Part shown: positions 15,061 to 21,988 of the stretch, one piece after another
Numbering within the stretch: position 1 is the stretch's first letter
Layout: each line of letters opens with the position of its first letter
Source of the DNA: JBNJGT01 sp964473285
GTDB taxonomy: Archaea > Nanobdellota > Nanobdellia > Woesearchaeales > JACJVW01
Direction: 5' to 3'
Assembly (NCBI GenBank): GCA_964473285.1
Contig: CAYYOI010000018.1
Span: 1-30,876, forward strand
DNA length: 30,876 bases
Notes under the pieces: generated by a model
What the model was told of the DNA's origin: nothing
The model's database searches: none
Seen by the model: only the letters and a program-made list of their open reading frames with translations
Translations under genes and position numbers: made by a program

Positions 15061-15928
15061 GAGACAATAAGAAATCAAGTAATGACCCAACATGGGTCTT
15101 CTTAGGTTGCTCAAGGTGCACCCCCGTCATGTTCTCCTCTCTGCCGGTCATGTTCTCAGAATTTTCTGGACTTTCTTCTGTGACATTCTCTTTATGTTCA
15201 ATAACAACACCACATGAACTATAATCTTCAGTCTTGTACAAAGCCTTGTTACACCCTGAAATAGACATGACAACAGACATCACATGTGAGATATCAGTAT
15301 CTATAACCACCTCATAGGTATCATTACCTACCTTGGTATAGCTGGTAGCATCATCTCCCACGAGATTACCCCCTTTTTTTCCAATCTTTCCATTCAGATA
15401 TATTGATATATCCCTGTCCTGCTCAACCTTGCTGTAATCATTTGCACCAAGACCGTGATACACTATATGCAATCCATCTTGCTGCCTGTAACACTCATCA
15501 ACAGTAATATTGACAAACTTACAGCTATGCACATAACCCGGGCAGGAAGTATCAAACCTTATCAACGTAGCATCTGGATAAAATCTGGTGATCTCGATAG
15601 GCTTAGGAGACAAGGTGAATGTGTAATTGTCTTTTTCTACTATGCTAAATTCCTCAGAAATGAACCGTATCTTCTCCCGTTGTGAACTCTCATCAATAGG
15701 CTTATAATCCTCCCCGAACCATGCCCCTTCTATTGGAGTATATTCCGCACCAGGAGTCTTTTGATATCCAACACCCTTAACAACAGAATCAATCCTCAGC
15801 TTCTCCATCCCATTGGATAACACAAGCTCAACAACACCATTCTCATAACAATTGATTTTTTCTGGCCTAATCTCATCTATATCAGCATATACAGGAATAA
15901 GGAGCAATAGCAAAAGCCACCATTTCAT
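15047..15928 (-). CDS. Secreted protein of unknown function, N-glycosylation-rich
   Basis: A 293-aa protein with a classic signal peptide MKWWLLLLLLIPVYA, cleavage expected before DIDE. The mature part is beta-rich with six cysteines, among them the spaced pair SCPGYVHSC, and N-x-S/T sites (NYT, NIT, NDT, NVT, two NMT). Near the C-terminus is a Glu/Asn-rich linker, then a short hydrophobic end (SLLDFLLSLIPY). I do not recognise a family. TATTTAAA (15951-15958) is centred 26.5 nt from the ATG, predicting a leaderless start, although GAGGG also lies 4 nt upstream. It could be modified by the glycosylation enzymes encoded at 4.2-6.6 kb. Confidence 0.7.
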   Translation of the reverse strand: MKWWLLLLLLIPVYADIDEIRPEKINCYENGVVELVLSNGMEKLRIDSVVKGVGYQKTPGAEYTPIEGAWFGEDYKPIDESSQREKIRFISEEFSIVEKDNYTFTLSPKPIEITRFYPDATLIRFDTSCPGYVHSCKFVNITVDECYRQQDGLHIVYHGLGANDYSKVEQDRDISIYLNGKIGKKGGNLVGDDATSYTKVGNDTYEVVIDTDISHVMSVVMSISGCNKALYKTEDYSSCGVVIEHKENVTEESPENSENMTGREENMTGVHLEQPKKTHVGSLLDFLLSLIPY

Positions 15929-15968
15929 GATACCCTCTGAATAATTGTCCTATTTAAAGCTATTGACT

Positions 15969-16418
15969 TTAATCAAAGTATCTGGGATCATCAGACCTGA
16001 TATATTCTTCCTTCATCGTGATAGGATATCGCTTATTACTTGAATCAGTTGAGCTGGTCCTTTGCGGCCTCGGGTTTACATTCGTTGAATTGACTTTTGA
16101 ATTCGGCTTTGAATCACTGGTTTGATTGGATCTTGAGTTTTTTGAATTAATTTTTACCTTATAGCCTACATCAGAACTGTTTATCTCAAGAGCCTTTCGC
16201 ATATTGATAGGCCCACAACTCATACAGGTAAAAAAAGGCCCATACTTACCATGTTTCAGGTCCAGTATTTCACCACAGATACAACGCATAAGACCTAGTT
16301 CCCTATCAGTATGTTTCCTGCATACCGGAATCCCTTGCTTATTCATGGCAATCGCCCTTTCACTGCAAAAAGGGCACTTGTCAACCTTACTTTCCCCGTA
16401 TCGTTTTGGTATCCTCAT
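15969..16418 (-). CDS. Double zinc-ribbon protein with topoisomerase-type finger
   Basis: A 149-aa protein. The first metal site is CPFC (15-18) with C33 and H36 in PVCRKH. The second is CICGEILDLKHGKYGPFFTCMSC (about 46-68); its KHGKYGPFFTC core resembles the C4 zinc fingers at the C-terminus of bacterial topoisomerase I. A Ser/Asn/Pro-rich linker (about 88-130) leads to a short end KRYPITMKEEYIRSDDPRYFD. Nucleic-acid binding is likely; no catalytic domain is present. Its ATG overlaps the stop of the upstream DNA glycosylase (ATGA), which suggests a repair or DNA-processing role. The family is not one I can name. Confidence 0.65.
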   Translation of the reverse strand: MRIPKRYGESKVDKCPFCSERAIAMNKQGIPVCRKHTDRELGLMRCICGEILDLKHGKYGPFFTCMSCGPINMRKALEINSSDVGYKVKINSKNSRSNQTSDSKPNSKVNSTNVNPRPQRTSSTDSSNKRYPITMKEEYIRSDDPRYFD

Positions 16419-17062
16419 CCTTTTTTCTCACTAGGTGCTCCCTTAAAAACCTTTGCATGTTCCACGAGAAGCGCATGATATTCCTGATAAACCCTGTAAT
16501 CCTTAGGAAGGTTCCTCTCAAAAAATTCCTTTACCTGCCCGTATGATTCCTGCTTCATATCAAAGATCCGTCTTGTATAAGTATCAACAACAAACGTAGG
16601 TTCAGAATAAGCATACAAAAGCATTGAATCTGCAGTCTCCTCCCCGATACCCCATAATGAAAGCAGCTCCTCCCGTGTAGGCTTACCTCTCTTTTGCTCA
16701 AAAAACTCCGCAAAAATCCGAAGTTTCTTTGCCTTCTGGTTATAATATCCCGCAGGCTTTATTGCTTCCTTCAGCTTTTCATCTGACAGCAATAACAACT
16801 CCTTTGCTTCGATTGACTTCAGTTCAGAAAGATTCAAAAGCGCCTTTTCCACATTTATCCAGCCAACGTTTTGGGTAAGGATTGAACCAATACATATTTC
16901 AAATCGCTGCCGAAGATTCTTAGGATAGGAATAATCCCCTGGATGATATCCCCTGCAAGAGCCAGTCTTGGTCGGGTTGCACCCATCCACCTCAAGCAAT
17001 GGCCACCAACCTTGCAGCCCGTACTTTTCCAAAAGCGACTTATAGAATGCATACGGTTTCAT
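16415..17062 (-). CDS. HhH-GPD DNA glycosylase, endonuclease III-related (MagIII-like)
   Basis: A 215-aa HhH-GPD superfamily glycosylase. ICIGSILTQNVGWINVEKAL (about 56-75) is the family's conserved substrate-pocket helix. The hairpin is LWGIGEETA (136-144), and the catalytic Asp is D160 in FVVDTYTRRIF. The Lys that gives Nth its lyase activity is Glu (E142), and the C-terminal Fe-S cysteines are absent. This points to a monofunctional base glycosylase like 3-methyladenine glycosylase MagIII. The start at 17062 is supported by a TATA box 27.5 nt upstream (17086-17093). It is translationally coupled to the zinc-ribbon gene. Confidence 0.82.
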   Translation of the reverse strand: MKPYAFYKSLLEKYGLQGWWPLLEVDGCNPTKTGSCRGYHPGDYSYPKNLRQRFEICIGSILTQNVGWINVEKALLNLSELKSIEAKELLLLSDEKLKEAIKPAGYYNQKAKKLRIFAEFFEQKRGKPTREELLSLWGIGEETADSMLLYAYSEPTFVVDTYTRRIFDMKQESYGQVKEFFERNLPKDYRVYQEYHALLVEHAKVFKGAPSEKKG

Positions 17063-17085
17063 GCACAAAACATGATAGCTACTAA

Positions 17086-17093
17086 TATATAAA
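17086..17093 (-). promoter_or_regulatory. TATA box for DNA glycosylase operon
   Basis: TTTATATA on the minus strand is centred 27.5 nt from the ATG at 17062. This favours that start over an in-frame ATG at 17098, which lies upstream of the box. Confidence 0.6.
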
Positions 17094-17115
17094 AACAATG
17101 AAAAAAATAAAAATC

Positions 17116-17544
17116 CTAAATTAGGTTGTTCTCAAACAGGTACTCTTCATAATTCCAGTCCATCCAGTTTTGATTATCACAGTCAAAGTCATCTGTAAGG
17201 ATCAACCAGACCTTCTCACCATCGCCAATGAATTCTCCTGCAATATGGACATTACCGCCATTATTTACTGTCGCTGTTCCAAGACAGACCGGATTGTCAG
17301 TCCACTCTATTCCAACACGCAGTAGTGTATACTCAACACCTGCCTCTAGCCCATGCCCATTGAATACAAAATAGTCGTCATAATGGAGTTTCCCCCAGGC
17401 ACCATCTTCAACAATGTCCCAGCCAGGATCCCCGGTTTTCTCATATAGATACAACTGGTTTGGCTTTCCCTTATTTTCTGGCGCTGCAAGTCCGATAGCT
17501 GCAACCAGCATCAAACTTACCAATAATACAATATAGCCTTTCAT
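17116..17544 (-). CDS. Small secreted protein of unknown function
   Basis: A 142-aa secreted protein: signal peptide MKGYIVLLVSLMLVAAIGLAA, then a compact mature domain. Recognisable stretches are LYLYEKTGDPGWDIVEDGAWG, FNGHGLEAGVEYTLLR and the end WNYEEYLFENNLI. I recall similar secreted proteins in methanogens and other archaea, with no assigned function. The start is set by GGGGGTG 4 nt before the ATG; codons upstream of it are only reading-frame extension. No convincing TATA box lies within 50 bp. A small CGGC/GCCG stem (17555-17567) sits just upstream of the Shine-Dalgarno. Confidence 0.7.
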   Translation of the reverse strand: MKGYIVLLVSLMLVAAIGLAAPENKGKPNQLYLYEKTGDPGWDIVEDGAWGKLHYDDYFVFNGHGLEAGVEYTLLRVGIEWTDNPVCLGTATVNNGGNVHIAGEFIGDGEKVWLILTDDFDCDNQNWMDWNYEEYLFENNLI

Positions 17545-17643
17545 TTTACACCCCCGGCTTCGTGCCGAATTACGCATGGATACCAGAACTCTAGTTAATG
17601 ATTATGAATACTCACTATAATAAAAGGTAAAAAAATATAGAAT

Positions 17644-19203
17644 TTAACCAAGACTTACTATTGCAGAGTCCTTAAAGGTTTCCGCCACACCAACCCGAAG
17701 ACCATTCACATCAACAGGTGAATCAACCCTTAATTCTTCAGTTGTCTGGTTGAACAAGACAGATACAACCGCATCACCATTATCTACTGAGACAAGAGTT
17801 GCTGTATGGTTGAAAAGCGTCCTGGTATCACCTTCACGCATGAAGTATTCATTGGAATCAAGCTCCAACGAGTCCATCACAACACCCAGGATCTTTTCAC
17901 CCTTATAATCACGTACTGTCCTATTTTTGAAATAGATTTTATCTTTATAAGCAAATGCATCATCAAGCCCATACGAAGAATCCCCAGTAGTCATGGTATC
18001 CGCGTCTTCAAGCCTAAGACCATCTCGCTCCTGCCCGATACTATAGGGAAGCTGCCCTTCCATTGCAGAAGTTATATGCATACAGCATTCAGGTTCTCCT
18101 GCTTCAGGATACCCACATCCTACAATCTCCATTAACAGCAGGCCATACGTGTGAAAGTCTTCAGTTGCATTGCCGATAAGCTCACCCTCAACACCTATCA
18201 AATGTAGCCATTTCTTATCAACAACCCTGGCACCCACATCAATATCATAACCATATACAGTCTCCGGAGTAAGGGTCTCTAGGCCAGAACGTGTATAAAT
18301 CGTCTCATTGCCCACAACTCGGTAAAAATCCTTCATGCAGCAACGTGTCATAGGATACTCCTTACAATACTCCTCACGCTCAGCAAGCTTTTGCTCGACC
18401 TCTTCCTCTGCAGCCCTCTGTTCCCCTGCAATCTCTTCTTCATGCAGGGAAGTCTGCTCTTTTTCAAGTCTTGTAGTATCCCCAAACGCAATCTCACCAT
18501 CAAATGTATCACTAAACTCAATGATTGTATAATTGCCATTCGCAGGAACTTTCTTAATATCACTCAGGTAATATGATTGTACATTATCAAGACCTACAAC
18601 ATACTGATCTGCCGGAAGCTTTGCCTTGACTACACCAAGATGATTTGTGGTATAGATCCGGTAAGCCCGTTTATCCCAATCAGAATCAATGGCCTCCCGA
18701 TGTGTTGATTTGGAACCAAAATACACTCTCTTAGCAGGCAAGGGATTACCATCATTATCTACAACAGTAGCAATCACATTTGGCTCTTCAAATTTTTCCT
18801 CATACCTATTCCAAACCTTACCATTATATTCAAGAGTGATTTCTTTATCTTCACCAAATCTTACTCGCTTGAACTGTACCCCATCAACAAGGTTAAGACT
18901 CATATCCTTTGCAAAGAAGGATTGTCCTGGTGCCTCTGCATATACAACATATTCACCAGGTTCCTCATAGAACTCAGCCTCCCCGCTTTCGTTCACATCC
19001 TTTGAATACCCCTCATTGGTTTTTGGATTCCATATAGAGACAGTCAAAAACCTATTACTCCCATTCATTGCATTTCCATCTGAATCCAATAGCTTCACCT
19101 TTATATCTGAACTTTCAGTTGTATCAGCCACATTAGAAACAGGTTTATCACATCCTGTGATAAGAAGAACAAGTATAACACTTAGAAACATCAGCCTTTT
19201 CAT
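17644..19203 (-). CDS. Large surface lipoprotein with two beta-sandwich domains
   Basis: A 519-aa protein. The signal peptide MKRLMFLSVILVLLITGC ends in a lipobox (ITGC, C18), so it is probably lipid-anchored outside the cell. Two carboxypeptidase-regulatory or Ig-like units follow, each opening with 'V.DxDGN' (LLDSDGNAM, VVDNDGNPL) and ending in 'YVVYAE' or 'YVVGLD'. Then comes a Glu-rich coiled coil (LEKEQTSLHEEE through AEREEY), and a C-terminal region with a Cys cluster (YCKEYPMTRCC, CGYPEAGEPECC) and repeated beta strands. The function is unknown. The start is fixed by GAGGTGAT 3 nt upstream; longer in-frame starts lack it. Confidence 0.72.
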   Translation of the reverse strand: MKRLMFLSVILVLLITGCDKPVSNVADTTESSDIKVKLLDSDGNAMNGSNRFLTVSIWNPKTNEGYSKDVNESGEAEFYEEPGEYVVYAEAPGQSFFAKDMSLNLVDGVQFKRVRFGEDKEITLEYNGKVWNRYEEKFEEPNVIATVVDNDGNPLPAKRVYFGSKSTHREAIDSDWDKRAYRIYTTNHLGVVKAKLPADQYVVGLDNVQSYYLSDIKKVPANGNYTIIEFSDTFDGEIAFGDTTRLEKEQTSLHEEEIAGEQRAAEEEVEQKLAEREEYCKEYPMTRCCMKDFYRVVGNETIYTRSGLETLTPETVYGYDIDVGARVVDKKWLHLIGVEGELIGNATEDFHTYGLLLMEIVGCGYPEAGEPECCMHITSAMEGQLPYSIGQERDGLRLEDADTMTTGDSSYGLDDAFAYKDKIYFKNRTVRDYKGEKILGVVMDSLELDSNEYFMREGDTRTLFNHTATLVSVDNGDAVVSVLFNQTTEELRVDSPVDVNGLRVGVAETFKDSAIVSLG

Positions 19204-19206
19204 TGA

Positions 19207-19245
19207 ATCACCTCGAAGCTCTTTTAAATGAACTGGCTTATAAAG
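19207..19245 (-). promoter_or_regulatory. TATA box and Shine-Dalgarno for surface lipoprotein
   Basis: CTTTATAAG (19237-19245) is centred 38 nt from the ATG. GAGGTGAT (19207-19214) lies 3 nt before it. A second AT-rich ATTTAAAA (19222-19229) is probably too close to act as the box. Confidence 0.55.
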
Positions 19246-19280
19246 TTGCCTGTTTTGGTTTTTATCCAGGAAGAGCAACT

Positions 19281-19288
19281 TTTATAAA
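19281..19288 (+). promoter_or_regulatory. TATA box for tRNA gene
   Basis: TTTATAAA is centred about 30 nt before the tRNA 5' end, leaving a leader of a few nucleotides for RNase P to remove. Confidence 0.65.
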
Positions 19289-19314
19289 TGCAGCCTTTTT
19301 CACTTCTAACAGGC

Positions 19315-19415
19315 GGGCCCGTAGCTTAGTTCGGTGGAGCGCCAGTCTTATATGGCAGCGTTTCATACACTCTTAAGAGAGCTGGTGGTCGTGGGTTCAA
19401 ATCCCATCGGGCCCA
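19315..19415 (+). tRNA. tRNA-Ile (anticodon UAU) with 27-nt intron
   Basis: The acceptor stem is GGGCCCG (19315-19321) paired with CGGGCCC (19408-19414), discriminator A19415, CCA not encoded. The D-stem is GCTT/GAGC. The anticodon stem is CCAGT (19342-19346) with GCTGG (19381-19385). The T-arm is GTGGG-TTCAAAT-CCCAT. The mature anticodon loop reads C-T-TAT-A-A once the intron at 19353-19379 is removed. The splice sites sit in a bulge-helix-bulge: helix CTTA/TAAG flanked by the 3-nt bulges TAT and AGA, cut after their second base, exactly at the usual 37/38 position. The inner helix is weak. It reads AUA codons. Confidence 0.88.
19353..19379 (+). other. Archaeal tRNA intron (bulge-helix-bulge)
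   Basis: A 27-nt intron lies between tRNA positions 37 and 38. It should be removed by the archaeal splicing endonuclease; the flanking bulges TA|T and AG|A give the cut sites. Confidence 0.8.
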
Positions 19416-19423
19416 TCGCAGGT

Positions 19424-19431
19424 TTTATAAA
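19424..19431 (+). promoter_or_regulatory. TATA box for aIF2-gamma
   Basis: TTTATAAA, 8 bp after the tRNA end, is centred 28.5 nt before the ATG at 19456. The mRNA is predicted leaderless and independent of the tRNA. Confidence 0.65.
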
Positions 19432-19455
19432 TAAAACTATAACTATCACTTGATA

Positions 19456-20706
19456 ATGGCTGCAAAGAAGAAAAGTAACATAGAAAAGGATCAACCTGTC
19501 ATAAACATAGGGCTTATAGGTCATGTTGACCATGGTAAGACCACTCTTACGGAAAGATTCTCAGGCAAATGGACAGACACGCATTCTGAAGAACTCAAGC
19601 GAGGGATCACTATCAGGCTTGGTTATGCAGACGCGGTCTTCAGAAAATGCACAAAATGCAATGAATACACAACAAAAGAAACCTGCACAAAGTGCAACGA
19701 ATCCTCCGAACCTGTCAGAAAGATATCATTCATAGACGCCCCAGGACACGAGTCCCTGATGGCAACCATGATCAGCGGCTCAGCCATTATGGACGGAGCC
19801 CTTCTATTGATTGCTGCAAACGAGGACTGCCCGCAGCCCCAGACAAAAGAGCACCTCATGTCACTTGAGATTGTAGGGATCAAGAATCTTGTAATAATCC
19901 AGAACAAGATTGATCTCATCAGTGAAGAAGGAGCAAAAAAGAATTACGAGCAGATAAAAGAGTTCATCAAAGGAACACCTTACGAAGATGCTCCCATAAT
20001 CCCGATCTCAGCAAAGATGGGAATAAACATAGACATGCTTATCCAGGCAATCGAAGAGCATATTCCCACTCCAAAAAGGGATACAACAAAAGACCCTATG
20101 ATGTTTGTTGCAAGAAGCTTTGACATCAACAAGCCTGGCGCCCTTCCACAAGAGATGATCGGAGGTATCCTTGGAGGGACAATCAAACAGGGGAAACTGA
20201 AGAAAGGCGATAAGATTGAGATCCTTCCTGGAAGAAAAGTCACGGAAAAGAACACGACTGTCTGGAAACCTATAAAGACAGAGATAACAGGTATGATGAC
20301 TGCTGGCAATCAAGTCAAGGAACTTATCCCTGGAGGCTCTGTTGCAGTAATGACAAAACTTGATCCTGCAATGGTAAAATCAGACACCTTGTCAGGAGCT
20401 GTAGTAGGAAAAGAAGGTAAGATGCCTCCTGTACTTCATGAACTTGAGATGGAACTGCATCTTCTGGAAAGAGTTGTCGGTTCAAAAGAGACAGTCACAG
20501 TCGAGCCCATTAAGATGAACGAGATTCTCATGCTCAACGTCAATTCTGCCGCAACAGTCGGTTTTGTTACTAATGTCAAGAAAGACAAAGTATCCTGCAA
20601 GCTCAAATTGCCTATCTGTGCTGAACCAGGATCAAGGATAACCATATCCCGCCGTCTGGGCAATAGGTTCAGGCTCATCGGTTACGGAATCATAACCCAG
20701 CAATGA
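19456..20706 (+). CDS. eif2g: Translation initiation factor aIF2 gamma subunit
   Basis: A 416-aa GTPase that delivers initiator Met-tRNA to the small ribosomal subunit as part of aIF2. G1 is GHVDHGKT (22-29). A zinc knuckle follows with C66, C69, C78 and C81 (CTKC, CTKC). G3 is DAPGH, G4 is NKID. Domains II and III carry the aIF2-gamma-specific stretches RSFDINKPG, GGILGGTIKQGKLKKGD and RRLGNRFRLIGYG. The start is the ATG at 19456; a TTG two codons upstream is unsupported. The C-terminal 75 bp overlap the gene on the other strand. Confidence 0.97.
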   Translation: MAAKKKSNIEKDQPVINIGLIGHVDHGKTTLTERFSGKWTDTHSEELKRGITIRLGYADAVFRKCTKCNEYTTKETCTKCNESSEPVRKISFIDAPGHESLMATMISGSAIMDGALLLIAANEDCPQPQTKEHLMSLEIVGIKNLVIIQNKIDLISEEGAKKNYEQIKEFIKGTPYEDAPIIPISAKMGINIDMLIQAIEEHIPTPKRDTTKDPMMFVARSFDINKPGALPQEMIGGILGGTIKQGKLKKGDKIEILPGRKVTEKNTTVWKPIKTEITGMMTAGNQVKELIPGGSVAVMTKLDPAMVKSDTLSGAVVGKEGKMPPVLHELEMELHLLERVVGSKETVTVEPIKMNEILMLNVNSAATVGFVTNVKKDKVSCKLKLPICAEPGSRITISRRLGNRFRLIGYGIITQQ

Positions 20707-21363
20707 TTTATCCGCAAGAAGTAAAGTAAGCCCAACTCTTGCAACAGGTTTCTTTTCATCAAAAATCATCAAACCTGCAAAAGCTCCTCTTTTTGAATGT
20801 TTTAACTTTTCAAGATAGAAATCAAGCCTTCCTCCCTCATCAACAGGGGAAAATACAGATATGTCCTGACCTGAATAAAAATACATCTTATTCTCCGGAG
20901 TCTCAAAATCAAGACTCAGAAGTGCTGAAGAGGAAAATGAAACAGGATATAAATAAGGAATACCTTCAGTCTCACATGAATAATTATAAGACTCAATACT
21001 CTGCTTGAACTCATCCCCCTCCAAAGGGACACTAAGTATCTGATCCAATGAATCTGAAGCTGGAAAACTAACATCACTTGAGAAACTGGCTTTCATCACC
21101 AAATCTTCTCTTGTACAAAAAACATTATTATAATCCCCAGAAAAGTCTACTGTTGAATCCACTGGAACAAAATCTTTAAATTTTGCTTTCATAAAAAAAG
21201 GAGGTACAACTCCTGAAAAATCACAGGCGATACTTGCAAGCTGAAAGCCTGATACAACAGGATAATCAACACCTCCCTCTGAAGTTGAATAATGAGGGAT
21301 ATTTGTATCATTTGTTGCTGAAACAAATTTTCTGTTTTTCATGTAAGAGATATATCTTTTCAT
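20632..21363 (-). CDS. Hypothetical protein, possible double hot-dog fold
   Basis: A 243-aa protein of unknown family. Each half has a segment reminiscent of hot-dog acyl-binding enzymes: 'SGFQLASIACDFSGVV' with 'MKAKFKDFVPVDSTVDF' in the first half, and 'SPVDEGGRLDFYLEKLKH' with 'RGAFAGLMIFDEKKPVARVGLTLL' in the second, the latter like FabA/MaoC-type strands. No catalytic residues can be assigned, so the fold is a tentative pattern call. There is no signal peptide. An AT-rich TATA (TTTTTAAAAA, 21387-21396) lies about 28 nt from the ATG. The 3' end overlaps aIF2-gamma by 75 nt. Confidence 0.6.
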   Translation of the reverse strand: MKRYISYMKNRKFVSATNDTNIPHYSTSEGGVDYPVVSGFQLASIACDFSGVVPPFFMKAKFKDFVPVDSTVDFSGDYNNVFCTREDLVMKASFSSDVSFPASDSLDQILSVPLEGDEFKQSIESYNYSCETEGIPYLYPVSFSSSALLSLDFETPENKMYFYSGQDISVFSPVDEGGRLDFYLEKLKHSKRGAFAGLMIFDEKKPVARVGLTLLLADKSLLGYDSVTDEPEPIAQTAGYGYP

Positions 21364-21436
21364 ATTTGGAGATTGGTAACTTTCTATTTTTAAAAATTAC
21401 TAAAAATTTATATTGAGATACACAAGATTCTAAGAG

Positions 21437-21988
21437 ATGATAATCTCAATCAGCGGAACTCCAGGAAGCGGTAAAAGTACAGTAGGAAAAGCACTTGCCA
21501 AAAGACTTAACCTGAAAAGATATTATATCGGAGGGATTCTTCGAGAACAGGCAAAAGAACGCGGCATGACAATACAGAAGTTTCTTAAAAAGGGAGAGAC
21601 TGATCCCAGCATTGACAAAGATATTGACGAATACCAAAGAAACCTTGGAGAAACAAAAGACAATTTCCTTATTGAAGGCCGGACATCCTTTATCATGATA
21701 CCCCATTCAATAAAAATCTATCTCAATGTTGATACCCATACTGCCGCTGAACGAATATACAATGACACCCAGGAAAGAAACGAAGGGAAATCAAGAAGCA
21801 TAAAAGCCGTTGAAAACAAGATTCACGAAAGGATGGAATCAGACAAGAAAAGATATATCAAGTATTACGGGACAGATGCTTTTGACGAAAACAACTACGA
21901 TATAGTTATTGATACTACCTCTCTCACCCCTGATGAAGTGATAGAAGATATAATCAAGAGACTAGAGATACTCCGGTCATCTCCTTAG
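21437..21988 (+). CDS. cmk: Cytidylate kinase, archaeal type
   Basis: A 183-aa P-loop kinase that phosphorylates CMP/dCMP with ATP. Walker A is GTPGSGKS (7-14). The archaeal Cmk features are YYIGGILREQAKERGM (about 29-44), the acidic stretch DPSIDKDIDEYQ, and FLIEGRTSF, the base-binding region. The lid has RNEGKSRS, and KRYIKYYGTDAFDENNYDIVIDTT closes the fold as in the family. The start lies 26.5 nt from TTTATATT (21407-21414). Its 3' end overlaps gpmI on the opposite strand by 35 nt. Confidence 0.88.
   Translation: MIISISGTPGSGKSTVGKALAKRLNLKRYYIGGILREQAKERGMTIQKFLKKGETDPSIDKDIDEYQRNLGETKDNFLIEGRTSFIMIPHSIKIYLNVDTHTAAERIYNDTQERNEGKSRSIKAVENKIHERMESDKKRYIKYYGTDAFDENNYDIVIDTTSLTPDEVIEDIIKRLEILRSSP

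Noticed and set aside
17552..17570. Sequence cttcgtgccgaatt resembling a cDNA cloning adapter
   Set aside because: It differs from the adapter (CTCGTGCCGAATTC) by an extra base and lacks the final C; the flanks are normal leader sequence with a Shine-Dalgarno.
19204..19278. Longer N-terminus for the 519-aa lipoprotein
   Set aside because: The extension covers the TATA box and Shine-Dalgarno and would bury the signal peptide.
19341..19385. Reading the tRNA as intron-less with a CTT anticodon and a long variable arm
   Set aside because: It would need an 8-nt anticodon loop and a variable arm over 25 nt; the intron model gives a 7-nt loop, a 5-bp stem and splice sites at the canonical 37/38 position.
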